A stretch of 64,000 bases of DNA from an uncultured Clostridia bacterium (GCA_930971385.1 CAKNGB010000004.1:1-64000); one strand, 5' to 3'. Counted from the stretch's first letter, positions 52,484 through 60,826 are shown. Notes: generated by a model not told the origin, from the letters alone. Numbers and translations: made by a program.

Positions 52484-53292
52484 AAGTTGTGGGTGTGAAA
52501 TTTAAAAACAGCAACCATATATACAGTTTTTCGCCAAACAATCAAATGATAAAAAAAGGCGACTATGTGATTGTGGAAACGGAGAAAGGAAAAGACTTGG
52601 GTGTGGTTGTTAAAACAAACGAAATGATTGACGCAGGCGAGCTTGTTTCGCCACTTAAAAATGTGGTGAAAGTTGCAACGAAAGAGCAGGTTAAGCGCGC
52701 TGAAGAATTCGACAAAGAGGCAGAAAAACTTGCTCCAAAAATTAAAGAGATCATAAAGTCATTCAATCTTGAAATGAAAGTTGTTAAAGTGGAGGCGAGT
52801 TTCGATAACAGCAAAATCATCATAAACTTCACGGCGGAAAACAGAGTGGACTTTCGCGAACTTGTTAAGAAACTTGCCGAAACCTTCAAAACGCGTGTGG
52901 AACTTAGGCAAATTGGCAGTCGCGATGAAGTTAGAATGATGGGCGGTTTTGGACCTTGTGGCAAAATTTGTTGCTGTGTGCAGAACTTTGGTGAGTTCGA
53001 CCATGTTTCCATGAAAATGGCAAAAAATCAAAATCTTTCGCTTAATCCAAATTCCATAAGCGGACTTTGTGGAAAACTTATGTGTTGCCTTGCCTACGAA
53101 AATCCTGTATATCTTGAGGCAATAAAAATCATGCCAAAACTTGGCAGTGAAGTTAAAACCGAAGATGGCAAGGGAATTGTTATATATAACGACCTTTTGA
53201 AGCGCCTTGTTGATGTGAAGTTCACAAATGGCGACGATGTGGAGGTTAAGACCTATGAACTTGACAAAATCAAATTTAGAAGAGATGAATAG
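52474..53292 (+). CDS. yaaT: PSP1-domain protein YaaT (RicT)
   Basis: The 272-aa product contains the PSP1 domain and the cysteine-rich hallmark G-P-C-G-K-I-C-C-C-V-Q-N-F through L-C-G-K-L-M-C-C-L near 165-207. In Bacillus, YaaT/RicT forms a complex with YlbF and YmcA that carries iron-sulfur clusters and affects RNA processing by RNase Y, sporulation and biofilm formation. The ATG lies inside the end of holB, so the genes are coupled; GGAGG is close upstream. All cysteines expected for the cluster ligands appear to be present. Confidence 0.93.
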   Translation: MQIEVVGVKFKNSNHIYSFSPNNQMIKKGDYVIVETEKGKDLGVVVKTNEMIDAGELVSPLKNVVKVATKEQVKRAEEFDKEAEKLAPKIKEIIKSFNLEMKVVKVEASFDNSKIIINFTAENRVDFRELVKKLAETFKTRVELRQIGSRDEVRMMGGFGPCGKICCCVQNFGEFDHVSMKMAKNQNLSLNPNSISGLCGKLMCCLAYENPVYLEAIKIMPKLGSEVKTEDGKGIVIYNDLLKRLVDVKFTNGDDVEVKTYELDKIKFRRDE

Positions 53293-54022
53293 CCTTTTGG
53301 GCGAAGGCGAGAGGCTGGAAGATCTTGAGTGCAACAACCTTAAAATCATCCAAAACAAAAACCTTTATTGCTTCACTTCTGACTCTGTTATTCTTGCCAA
53401 CTTTTTGAAGATAAAGAAAAATGAAACAGCTGTGGAAATTGGCGGAGGGTGTGGGGTTGTTTCCATTCTTGCCAGCGCCAAAAACAAGTTCAAAAAAATA
53501 AAGATTTTTGAAATTCAAAAAGAGATGCAGGCTTTGTGTCAAAAAAACATCAACTTAAACAACTTGCAAGAAAAATTGGAACTTATTCCAGATGATGTTT
53601 TGAATTTTAAAAAATATATCGATAAAAATGTGGATGTTGTTTTTTCCAATCCTCCATACCATAAAGTGAGCGAAACAAAAGAAAACATTGTCAAAAAAAC
53701 AGCAAAGCAAGAAGTTAAACTGACGCTTAACAGTTTTGTTGAAGTGGCAAGTAAAATGCTGAAGTTTGGAGGCAGATTTTATTGTTCATATCCTTCCGAG
53801 CGCGCTTGTGAATTAATTTCAACTTGTCACAAATTTAATATTGCCATAAAAAAGATGTTTTTCACCGACAACGGCAAAGGCAAAATAACCCTCATTCTTG
53901 TGGAAGGCGTGAAAGGTGGAAAGGAAGGAGTTTTGGTTTTGCCTATGCTTACAACAAATAATCAGAACGGCGAATTTTTGGAAGAACTTAAAACAAGAAA
54001 ATTTTTAGAAAATAAAAAATAA
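53255..54022 (+). CDS. tRNA1(Val) adenine-N6 methyltransferase family (TrmN6/YabB)
   Basis: The product is 255 aa from the start at 53255. It carries a SAM-binding motif V-E-I-G-G-G-C-G-V near residue 55 and the N6-adenine methylase motif S-N-P-P-Y-H. The family methylates A37 of tRNA1(Val). GGAGG at 53241-53245 is nine bases before 53255; an ATG at 53285 would match the usual family N-terminus but has no well-spaced ribosome binding site. Either way it overlaps yaaT. The GIY-YIG and rsmI genes that follow it in Bacillus are absent. Confidence 0.88.
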   Translation: MNLTKSNLEEMNSLLGEGERLEDLECNNLKIIQNKNLYCFTSDSVILANFLKIKKNETAVEIGGGCGVVSILASAKNKFKKIKIFEIQKEMQALCQKNINLNNLQEKLELIPDDVLNFKKYIDKNVDVVFSNPPYHKVSETKENIVKKTAKQEVKLTLNSFVEVASKMLKFGGRFYCSYPSERACELISTCHKFNIAIKKMFFTDNGKGKITLILVEGVKGGKEGVLVLPMLTTNNQNGEFLEELKTRKFLENKK

Positions 54023-54067
54023 ATTTTAATTATAAAAAATAAGATAAAATATTAAATAAAAATAACA

Positions 54068-54095
54068 AAAAAACTGCAAAAAATGCAGTTTTTTA
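54068..54095. terminator. Bidirectional terminator between convergent genes
   Basis: AAAAAACTGCA (54068-54078) and TGCAGTTTTTT (54084-54094) form an eleven-base-pair stem with an A5 loop. The A and T flanks allow it to act on both strands, closing the trmN6 unit and the minus-strand 54185-55201 gene. Confidence 0.85.
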
Positions 54096-54184
54096 TTGAT
54101 TTTTTTGCTTTTTAACACCGATTTTTCAAGATTTTTAAATTATTTAATTATTTTTATAATTATTAAATCATTTTTAATTTTTAT

Positions 54185-55201
54185 TTACATCGCTTTGTTG
54201 TTTGTTTTTTCAAAGCCAACACATTTTCCAACTTCAAGTATGCCAGCATATTCAGCGCTGTTTTTTGCTGTATAAATATCAAAATTTTGATTTCTAACCA
54301 TTGCCATATTCTTAGAAGTTTCCATGTAATATTTCTTCCTGTCGTTCACAACATCTTCAAGAAGCGCAACATCAAATTGTTTAATTTCCTTTTTAAGTTC
54401 ATCTTGTTTATCTAAAATTTGGATTTCAATTTTTTCTATTTTTTCATCTTGAGGATTTTGTTTTTCTAAGCGAGTTTGTTCCTTTTTAAGTTTTCCAATT
54501 TCTTCGCCAAGATTGAAAAGTTGTTCATAAGGCGAAAACTCTTTGCAAATTTCTTCGGCGTGTGTTAAAAGGTTGTTGGTTCTCATAAGTTCGTGTTTAA
54601 CATCGTAGCCTTCTTTCAAATTTTCAGTTTGAGTGTTTAAAATTTTTGCCAAAGTTAGTTTTACATTTTCAATGTTTAATCCATTCTCCACTGCTCGTGT
54701 GAAAGTGTCAACTGCTTTCATTTGATTGTTTCGCGACAAATCTTTATCTTTATTATAAGTCATATCATCAAATGCGGTGGCGAAAACTTGATAGGTAAAA
54801 GGTGCGTTAAAGCGACCTGTGCTTAAGAAAAAATTGAAATATTCCTCCATAGGTCTAGATAGATATTGTTGGTCAAGTGGATAATAATTAAAATCAAGTA
54901 AATAACCAGCAAATTCAGTGGTATCTTTTATATTTGAATTTATCGCTTTATCAATCTGTTTTTGAGCGTAATTCCTGTCCCAAATTTCAAATTTTTTGTG
55001 GTCACCATAAAAGTTTCTTTCGTCGAAAATATCTTCGGCGATTTCATCAGAAAAAATATCCTCGTCTATACTGCCACCATACCAATAGAAGTCAAGTGTG
55101 TGATATAGCAATGTCATGTCGCTGTTAAATTTCTCTTCTTGTTCACTAGTTAAGAAAATTCGTTTTAAATTTGGATATTTTGTGTAATATTTATTATTCA
55201 T
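54185..55201 (-). CDS. Uncharacterised protein behind a poly-C-spacer promoter
   Basis: The 338-aa product has no signal peptide or membrane segment. Residues 1-200 are acidic and aromatic (many Tyr and Phe), residues about 205-285 form a charged coiled coil (for example K-L-K-K-E-Q-T-R-L-E-K-Q), and a 50-residue tail follows. No family is recognised. A good Shine-Dalgarno sequence (AAAGGGGAG) lies just upstream of the ATG. The promoter at 55220-55248 has nine C in its spacer, so expression may switch with tract length. It sits downstream of spmB on the same strand, with 62 bases between the stop of spmB and its start. Confidence 0.8.
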   Translation of the reverse strand: MNNKYYTKYPNLKRIFLTSEQEEKFNSDMTLLYHTLDFYWYGGSIDEDIFSDEIAEDIFDERNFYGDHKKFEIWDRNYAQKQIDKAINSNIKDTTEFAGYLLDFNYYPLDQQYLSRPMEEYFNFFLSTGRFNAPFTYQVFATAFDDMTYNKDKDLSRNNQMKAVDTFTRAVENGLNIENVKLTLAKILNTQTENLKEGYDVKHELMRTNNLLTHAEEICKEFSPYEQLFNLGEEIGKLKKEQTRLEKQNPQDEKIEKIEIQILDKQDELKKEIKQFDVALLEDVVNDRKKYYMETSKNMAMVRNQNFDIYTAKNSAEYAGILEVGKCVGFEKTNNKAM

Positions 55202-55219
55202 ATTTCTCCCCTTTCTCGC

Positions 55220-55248
55220 ATTATATCATGCGGGGGGGGGTAAGTCAA
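55220..55248 (-). promoter_or_regulatory. Sigma-A promoter with C9 tract in its spacer (putative phase-variable promoter)
   Basis: On the minus strand, TTGACT (55248-55243) is followed by a 17-base spacer (55242-55226) and TATAAT (55225-55220) with a TGA extended -10. Nine of the spacer bases are consecutive C (55240-55232), exceptional in this AT-rich DNA. The present length gives the ideal 17-base spacing. Loss or gain of one C would change promoter strength. The predicted start of transcription is about 12 bases before the ATG at 55201. Confidence 0.85.
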
Positions 55249-55263
55249 GTATTTTAAAAAAAA

Positions 55264-55770
55264 TTACATCACTTTGCAAATAAGGCAGGCGAGAATTGTG
55301 CCAACAAGTGAGCAAACTAAGGCAACAGGAATGGCATAGAGAAGTTTTTTTACTCTTGTTTGCGAGAAATAGACGGTGGCAACATAAAAAATAGTTTCCG
55401 AACAGCCCATGATGACGCAGGCGCAACGCGAAATATAACTGTCCGCACCATAAGTTGTCAGCACATTTTCAAGAAGTGCATAACTTCCACTTCCAGTGAA
55501 AGGGCGAAGTAAAACAAGTTCAGTAAGTTCTGGCGGAATACCTAAAAAATTAAAAACGGGTGTGAGCAAACTTGTCAGCCAAGTTGTAATTCCTGAAACG
55601 CGAAGAAGTGCGACGGCAATCATAATGGAGGCGATAAACGGAAAGATGTCAACCACAAGTTTGATTGCGCCTTTTGCACCTTTCACAAAGTGGTCATAGG
55701 TGTTTATGCGTTTATAGATGCAATAGATAATCAAAAGGAGGAAAAGAATAGGAAGAATATATGCACTCAT
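55264..55770 (-). CDS. spmB: Spore maturation protein B
   Basis: The 168-aa integral membrane protein matches SpmB: I-F-P-F-I-A-S-I-M-I-A-V-A-L-L-R-V-S-G, then R-P-F-T-G-S-G-S-Y-A-L and M-G-C-S-E-T-I-F-Y-V. SpmA and SpmB act together during late sporulation and affect spore core dehydration and heat resistance. Its ATG overlaps the spmA stop by four bases, consistent with coupled expression. Length is normal for the family. Confidence 0.93.
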   Translation of the reverse strand: MSAYILPILFLLLIIYCIYKRINTYDHFVKGAKGAIKLVVDIFPFIASIMIAVALLRVSGITTWLTSLLTPVFNFLGIPPELTELVLLRPFTGSGSYALLENVLTTYGADSYISRCACVIMGCSETIFYVATVYFSQTRVKKLLYAIPVALVCSLVGTILACLICKVM

Positions 55771-56348
55771 TTTTTCTTCCTCCGTTTTATTTTATTTCTA
55801 AGTTTCTCCACGCCATGCACAAGAAGAATTCCTAAAACCGTTGTGGTTATCGTTACAATAAGCGTTGGCAAAATGATGTCGGCAGGGTTTTCGCTTCCAG
55901 CACTTGACCTAAGTCCAATAACCGTGGTTGGCAAAAGTTGAATGGAAGTGGCGTTGATAACCACAAGCATAATCATGGCAAAATTTGCCTTTCCACTTCC
56001 ATCGTCCAGTGCTTGCATGGCGCGAATACCCATCGGTGTTGCGGCATTTCCAACTCCCAGCATATTTGCAGACACATTGAGGGCGATTATCTTTTGAATT
56101 TCCTCATTATCCACTTTGAAGATTTTTTTAATTAGTGGTCTTAAAAGTTTGGCAAGTTTATCTGAAAGACCGCTGGCGTCGATGAGTTCAATAAAGCCTA
56201 ACCACACAACATAGACCGCCACAAGTTCAAAGCAAAGTTCCAGTGCGCCAGTGGATGCACCAATCATCTCTGAAAGCATGGCGGAAGGGTTGGTGATAAG
56301 TAAGACAAGTATGGAAGACAGCATCATCATAAGCCAAAAAATATTCAT
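55767..56348 (-). CDS. spmA: Spore maturation protein A
   Basis: The 193-aa integral membrane protein matches SpmA: G-L-S-D-K-L-A-K-L-L-R-P-L near 85, N-V-S-A-N-M-L-G-V-G-N-A-A-T-P-M-G near 110 and a basic C-terminus. It forms the spmA-spmB pair on the minus strand. No Shine-Dalgarno sequence lies before the ATG at 56348; CATAAAAA a few bases upstream resembles a mother-cell sigma -10, but a fitting -35 is not clear. The pair is placed between trmN6 and tatD, which are near neighbours in Bacillus. Confidence 0.93.
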   Translation of the reverse strand: MNIFWLMMMLSSILVLLITNPSAMLSEMIGASTGALELCFELVAVYVVWLGFIELIDASGLSDKLAKLLRPLIKKIFKVDNEEIQKIIALNVSANMLGVGNAATPMGIRAMQALDDGSGKANFAMIMLVVINATSIQLLPTTVIGLRSSAGSENPADIILPTLIVTITTTVLGILLVHGVEKLRNKIKRRKKK

Positions 56349-56589
56349 ATTTATTTTTATGCTTTAACGCTTAAAAAAAGACATTTTTCGCATAATATAA
56401 AATCACATTTTCGCCATGAAATTGTTTTATTATTAAAATTGAAAATTCACTAAAAATTTTATTAATTCAAAAATCATAAAAAAAATAATGAAAAATTCGC
56501 AAAAAAACCGAAAAAATATGATAAAAATTGAAAATTAAGATATTTTTTCAACAATATTTATCCACTTTTCCACATTTTTATGTGTATTG

Positions 56590-56618
56590 TTGACAGATAA
56601 AAAGAAATGATTTATACT
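56590..56618 (+). promoter_or_regulatory. Promoter of tatD-rsmA
   Basis: TTGACA (56590-56595), 17 bases, TATACT (56613-56618), then AAAAGGA and the ATG at 56638. The preceding 56349-56589 is A/T-rich without a gene; it includes two DnaA-box-like 9-mers (56558-56574). Confidence 0.8.
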
Positions 56619-56637
56619 AATTTAAAAGGAAAAAATT

Positions 56638-57399
56638 ATGTTTATTGATGTTCATGCGCATTTAGATAATGTGAGATTTGATGAAGATTTAGATATGGTT
56701 GTGAAAAATGCGAAATTAAGCAAGGTGGAAAAAATCATCACGGCTGGATACGACTTAAAATCTTCGTTTAAAGATGTGGAAATTGCAAACAGATTTGAAA
56801 ATGTTTTTGCCACTGTTGGCGTGCATCCAGAAAATGTGGAAGATTTAGAAAATGACTATCTTGAAAAACTTGAAACGCTCTTAAAGAATAAGAAAGTGGT
56901 GGCAGTTGGCGAAATTGGTTTGGACTATCATTTTAGATGTGACAACAAAGAGTTGCAGAAAAAAGTTTTTGTTGAGCAGATAGACCTTGCCAACCATTTT
57001 AAACTTCCTATTGTTGTGCATAGCCGTGACGCTATGGGTGACACACTTGAAATTTTGAAAAAGCATAGGGCGGAGTTTGGCGGACTTATGCACTGTTTTT
57101 CTGGAAGCGTGGAGATGGCAAGAGAATTTATGAAACTTTCCTTTTCCTTTTCGTTTGGCGGAGTGACAACTTTTAAGAATGCAAAGAATGTTTTAAAAAC
57201 GGTGGAGGAAATTCCAATAGAGAAAATTATGCTGGAAACCGATTGCCCATACATGACTCCTGAGCCACATCGAGGCGAGAGAAACGAACCTAAGTTTGTG
57301 CCATTCATAGCCGAAAAAATTGCGAATATTAAAAACATTAAAATTGACGAAGTGGAGAAAATTACCACTCAAAATGCAAAAAAATTGTTTAAAATTTGA
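56638..57399 (+). CDS. tatD: TatD-family metal-dependent hydrolase (DNase)
   Basis: The 253-aa product has the TIM-barrel metal-site motifs of the family: D-V-H-A-H-L-D (His6, His8), G-E-I-G-L-D-Y near 100, V-V-H-S-R-D near 130, H-C-F-S-G near 155 and E-T-D-C-P-Y near 200. TatD proteins are 3'-5' exonucleases or deoxyribonucleases involved in DNA repair and turnover. It is directly followed by rsmA after 15 bases, the tatD-(rnmV)-rsmA arrangement of Bacillota; the rnmV gene usually between them is missing here. Confidence 0.95.
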   Translation: MFIDVHAHLDNVRFDEDLDMVVKNAKLSKVEKIITAGYDLKSSFKDVEIANRFENVFATVGVHPENVEDLENDYLEKLETLLKNKKVVAVGEIGLDYHFRCDNKELQKKVFVEQIDLANHFKLPIVVHSRDAMGDTLEILKKHRAEFGGLMHCFSGSVEMAREFMKLSFSFSFGGVTTFKNAKNVLKTVEEIPIEKIMLETDCPYMTPEPHRGERNEPKFVPFIAEKIANIKNIKIDEVEKITTQNAKKLFKI

Positions 57400-57414
57400 T
57401 AAAAAAGGTGAAAA

Positions 57415-58182
57415 ATGTTTAATTTTAAGAAAAAATTTGGTCAAAATTTTCTATCCGACAAAAATTTGCTGTCGGCAATCGTGACGGATGCTGGCATAAC
57501 ACAAGATGATGTTGTTTTGGAAATTGGCGCAGGGGCTGGCGCTTTAACAAAGGAATTATCCACGCGCGCAAAAAAAGTTGTTTCCTATGAAATAGACTTA
57601 GACTTAAGGGAAACGCTGGAAAATTTAAATTTAGAAAATGTGCAATTCGTGTTTACCGATTTTATGAAAGAAGATATGAAAAAAGTGGAGAAAAACTTAT
57701 CCTCTTTTAAAGTTGTGGCAAACCTTCCATACTACATCACAACTCCAATCATTTTTAAACTTTTGGAAGAGAGTGAGGCTTTAACATCTTTAACCATTAT
57801 GGTGCAAAAAGAGGTGGCAGAGCGAATTGTGGCAAAGGCAGGTGGAAAAGATTACGGCATTTTAACTGTTATGATTGCCTTCTATGGCGAGGCAAAAATC
57901 ACAAGAATTGTGAAGCGCGATATGTTTTATCCAGCACCGAATGTTGACTCGGCTGTTGTGAGAATTGACAAGAAAACAAGATTTGATGTCGACAAAGATA
58001 GGTTTTCTAAGTTTGTGAAAGCGTCTTTTTCCATGCGCAGAAAAACCTTGCTTAACAATCTTTCCACACTATACTCAAAAGAAAAATTGAAACAAACATT
58101 TGGCGATGATTTTTTAAAGAAAAGAGCGGAAAGTATATCCATAGAAGAATTTGTGGAAGCGTTTAAAAAACTTGAAAATTAA
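57415..58182 (+). CDS. rsmA: 16S rRNA dimethyladenosine transferase RsmA/KsgA
   Basis: The 255-aa product shows F-G-Q-N-F-L at its N-terminus (8-13), SAM motif L-E-I-G-A-G-A-G (35-42) and the adenine dimethylase motif N-L-P-Y-Y near 103. It dimethylates two adjacent adenines in helix 45 of 16S rRNA during 30S maturation. AAGGTG precedes the ATG, and it is co-transcribed with tatD. Its last four bases overlap a tiny convergent ORF. Confidence 0.96.
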   Translation: MFNFKKKFGQNFLSDKNLLSAIVTDAGITQDDVVLEIGAGAGALTKELSTRAKKVVSYEIDLDLRETLENLNLENVQFVFTDFMKEDMKKVEKNLSSFKVVANLPYYITTPIIFKLLEESEALTSLTIMVQKEVAERIVAKAGGKDYGILTVMIAFYGEAKITRIVKRDMFYPAPNVDSAVVRIDKKTRFDVDKDRFSKFVKASFSMRRKTLLNNLSTLYSKEKLKQTFGDDFLKKRAESISIEEFVEAFKKLEN

Positions 58183-58331
58183 CCTTTCTTTTTGCAGTTT
58201 AAAAGGTTCGATAGCGAACAACAAATTTGATTGCATAAATCGCGCATTAAAATAATGTCATCGAAATCTTTATCGCGACTTAGTTCCATGGCAATGTAAG
58301 TTGCAAGCAAAATCAAATCCTCTTTTTCCAT
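58179..58331 (-). CDS. Possible 50-aa small protein
   Basis: A minus-strand ORF of 50 codons encodes an acidic-hydrophobic helix followed by D-L-C-N-Q-I-C-C-S-L-S and a basic K-K-K-G end. It resembles very small Clostridia proteins with an N-terminal segment of the type L-I-L-L-A-T-Y-I-A and a C-terminal cysteine. No good Shine-Dalgarno sequence is upstream, and it overlaps the rsmA end by four bases. It may be a real small gene, but chance cannot be excluded. Confidence 0.4.
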   Translation of the reverse strand: MEKEDLILLATYIAMELSRDKDFDDIILMRDLCNQICCSLSNLLNCKKKG

Positions 58332-58367
58332 ATTTTTTTATATTCTAAATTTCAATAAAGCGATAAT

Positions 58368-58396
58368 AAAAATAACGATACACTCGTTATTTTTTT
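58368..58396 (+). terminator. Rho-independent terminator
   Basis: AAAAATAACGA (58368-58378) pairs with TCGTTATTTTT (58384-58394) across TACAC, followed by more T. It can end the tatD-rsmA transcript. From here to 58596 the DNA is A/T-rich with no gene seen. Confidence 0.75.
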
Positions 58397-58596
58397 GATT
58401 ATGATATTAAAAATGTTTTGAGATTATCATTCAATATTTTGATAATTTTCTGTATATTTTTTTAAACAAAAACTTGAAATTCTTTTTACCGGCAAATTTT
58501 ATTGAAATATATAAAAGACGGAAAAATTTATCAAGAAATGTGGTTTTTTGCGATTTTTTCGCATTTTTTAATGATTTTTTCGTGATTTTTTAAATT

Positions 58597-59046
58597 TTAA
58601 TCTAAAAGTGGAAGAACATCAACGGAAAAAGTGGCGGAGATTTCAGGATAGATTTTAGCCACAACTTTATATACACCAACACTTTTAATTGGCTCTTTAA
58701 GGTCGATTTTTTTCTTGTCGAGTTTGATGTTTTCTTTAATAAGCGCGTCGGCAATTTCCTTGCTTGTCACTGAGCCAAACATTTTTCCATTTGCTCCGCA
58801 CTTAATTTTAAGAGTGATAAGTTTGCCTTCAATTTGTTTGGCAAGTGCTTTTGCCTCTTTAATCTCCTCTTGCTTATGAAAATTTTGCGCGCTTTTTTGC
58901 ATATTGTTCTCGTTTATGGCGTTGTTGTCGGCGCGTTTTGCCATATTGTTTTTAAAAAGAAAGTTTGTGGCAAATCCGTCAGCAACTTCTTTGATTTCTC
59001 CCTTTTTGCCTGTGCCTTTCACATCTTTAAGTAAAACAACTTTCAT
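58597..59046 (-). CDS. rplI: 50S ribosomal protein L9
   Basis: The 149-aa product has the L9 N-terminal rRNA-binding domain ([23 protein letters not shown] near 1-23), a connecting helix and the C-terminal domain with G-K-M-F-G-S-V-T. Length is normal. AAAGGAG precedes the start on the minus strand. It has its own promoter and stands alone, not in the common Bacillota rplI-dnaB order. It is divergent from the DUF1540 gene. Confidence 0.96.
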   Translation of the reverse strand: MKVVLLKDVKGTGKKGEIKEVADGFATNFLFKNNMAKRADNNAINENNMQKSAQNFHKQEEIKEAKALAKQIEGKLITLKIKCGANGKMFGSVTSKEIADALIKENIKLDKKKIDLKEPIKSVGVYKVVAKIYPEISATFSVDVLPLLD

Positions 59047-59065
59047 TTTTTTCTCCTTTTAACTA

Positions 59066-59095
59066 ATTTTAATATATTAACGGTTTAATTGTCAA
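59066..59095 (-). promoter_or_regulatory. Promoter of rplI
   Basis: On the minus strand TTGACA (59095-59090), an 18-base spacer and TAAAAT (59071-59066) precede the ribosome binding site and start at 59046. Confidence 0.65.
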
Positions 59096-59128
59096 GGTTT
59101 GGGAAATAATTTTTGAGAAGGGGAAGAT

Positions 59129-59437
59129 ATGGATATTAGATGCAGAAAAACAAGTTGTGTTTATAACGACCGTTATACCTGTAAGGCTAAGGCGATTGAC
59201 ATCACGCGCGCCTGCACTTGCAGAAAGTTTGAAAAGGGAGAAGATTTTGTGGTGGATAAAACAAAGAATATGTTTTCTCGCACACCGTCATACGCTCCTC
59301 AGCGCGACTCTAAAACGATTAAAATTGAATGTAATGCGCATTGCCTTTTTAACAAGAACGGCGACTGCCAAGCCAACGGCATAACGCTTAACGACCTTAA
59401 AAACAAACCGTATTGCATCACATTTTTAAGAAAATAG
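59129..59437 (+). CDS. Protein with two DUF1540 cysteine motifs
   Basis: The 102-aa product carries two copies of the DUF1540 pattern: C-x-x-x-x-C-x-Y-N-x-x-x-x-C-x-A-x-x-I near 5-24 with a second C-T-C nearby, and C-N-A-H-C-L-F-N-x-x-G-D-C-x-A-N-G-I near 70-89. The regular cysteines suggest metal binding. Function is unknown; such proteins are widespread in Clostridia. AAGGGGA lies five bases before the ATG. Confidence 0.8.
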   Translation: MDIRCRKTSCVYNDRYTCKAKAIDITRACTCRKFEKGEDFVVDKTKNMFSRTPSYAPQRDSKTIKIECNAHCLFNKNGDCQANGITLNDLKNKPYCITFLRK

Positions 59438-59472
59438 TTGTGTTAATTTCTGATAAATCTTTTTTAAATCTC

Positions 59473-59500
59473 TTGATTTTATTTCCATTTATGGTATAAT
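59473..59500 (+). promoter_or_regulatory. Promoter predicting a leaderless mRNA
   Basis: TTGATT (59473-59478), a 16-base spacer and TATAAT (59495-59500) with a TGG extended -10; the ATG follows six bases later at 59507. Confidence 0.7.
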
Positions 59501-59506
59501 TTTAAT

Positions 59507-60826
59507 ATGGAAAAGGATAAAGCGTTTGAAATATATCAATATTTAATGGAGTCCTCCGAAACGCAAAACAAAACCGAAGAGGTTAAAGCGGAGGAAAAGC
59601 AAGAGGTTAAACAGGAGGAAACTTCTGTTAAGGAAGATTTTTCGGTAGTCGTTGAAAAGTTTGATAAATATAGTTCCATGGAGGTTGCGCTTAGAAGTAA
59701 TCTTCTTGGTAAATATATTAATGGCGAGTATGTTATTGAAGATAAGGTCAAAGCGGAACTTTTGAAACTTAATAAAGTGGTTGACTTTAAGTCAGATAAA
59801 GGTTTGGTTTGCCATTCAAACTATAAAGATTTTACCTTTAAATTTGTGATTAAGGTGGAGGAAATGCCAACTTTTTCCACCGCAAAAATATATCTTGTTG
59901 AAGAACTTGACTATGTTGACGAGAAAAAGGAAATTAAAACTCTTCTTGAAAGCACGGTGGGACCAAGCGACAAAAAATTTATTGAATCGGTTTTGAAGGG
60001 CTGGTTTGTTAATGCGGAAGGCGATGACAGCGGAAATACGGGCAAAGAACTTTCCACTTTGGACGCCATTCTTCTTAAAGTTAAAACCGACTACGCATTT
60101 AATAAGGACTTACTTGAACTTCTTTCGCAAATCTATGTTTTAAGGATGACGGCGTTGTTAAACAAGCTTGGCGAAAAAGGGCAAGGGGTTTTGGATGAAT
60201 TTAACCGCGTGATGCGTGATTATGGCGTTAAAAAACCATCGGTTTTGAAAAACTATGCCAAACTTAAAATTATTCTTGATAAGATTATTAAGGATAAAAA
60301 TATTTCTGCCGACCTTAAAACCTTGGCGGAAAAAGAGGTCGCTGAGATTTATAGGAAATACTATAAACCTATGGAGCGCATTTTCACAATGGAGGATAAA
60401 GAGGTCACAATTGCGCCTCCAAAAGCCAAGAAACTGGAAAATTTGGATGATGTTAAAAAGTCGCTTGACAAAAAAGAAGATAAAGCAAAATCCGCTGGCG
60501 GAGGCGGTGGTAAATCGAAAGGCGGTGGCGGTGGAAAGAGTAAGTCTTATCCAGGCGCAAAGCCTTTAAAGGCGGGCAAAGTGCAATCTGGCGGAGTTGT
60601 TATTGCCAAAATCCCATCTCCACCAAAAACGGAAACAAAATATCCTGAAAAAGAGGTTAAAAAGGCGGAAAATATAGAAGTCAAAACCGTGGATAATTCT
60701 CGAAGAGACATGGAAATTGTGGATGTGATTCCTAATCAAAAAGATATTGACACAAGAGATATGCAAGGACAAAAAGCAAAAGAAAATCAAAGAAAAAAGA
60801 ATCAAGGTAAAGAATATACCATGTAA
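59507..60826 (+). CDS. Uncharacterised 439-aa protein with Gly-rich linker
   Basis: The product has no signal peptide or membrane segment. Residues 15-45 are an acidic low-complexity stretch, residues about 45-310 form a mixed globular region, and residues 330-350 contain G-G-G-G-G-K-S-K twice, followed by a long charged, probably disordered tail. No family is recognised. The layout (folded domain, flexible linker, charged tail) suggests a cytoplasmic scaffold or nucleic-acid-associated protein, but that is inference. It has its own leaderless-type promoter and a strong bidirectional terminator. Confidence 0.75.
   Translation: MEKDKAFEIYQYLMESSETQNKTEEVKAEEKQEVKQEETSVKEDFSVVVEKFDKYSSMEVALRSNLLGKYINGEYVIEDKVKAELLKLNKVVDFKSDKGLVCHSNYKDFTFKFVIKVEEMPTFSTAKIYLVEELDYVDEKKEIKTLLESTVGPSDKKFIESVLKGWFVNAEGDDSGNTGKELSTLDAILLKVKTDYAFNKDLLELLSQIYVLRMTALLNKLGEKGQGVLDEFNRVMRDYGVKKPSVLKNYAKLKIILDKIIKDKNISADLKTLAEKEVAEIYRKYYKPMERIFTMEDKEVTIAPPKAKKLENLDDVKKSLDKKEDKAKSAGGGGGKSKGGGGGKSKSYPGAKPLKAGKVQSGGVVIAKIPSPPKTETKYPEKEVKKAENIEVKTVDNSRRDMEIVDVIPNQKDIDTRDMQGQKAKENQRKKNQGKEYTM

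Noticed and set aside
56349-56589. Replication origin before tatD
   Set aside because: Only two imperfect DnaA boxes and no dnaA gene nearby; A/T-rich DNA is common in all intergenic regions here.
60496-60543. CRISPR-like or microsatellite repeat
   Set aside because: The two units are coding Gly-Lys-Ser repeats with synonymous differences; there are no spacers.
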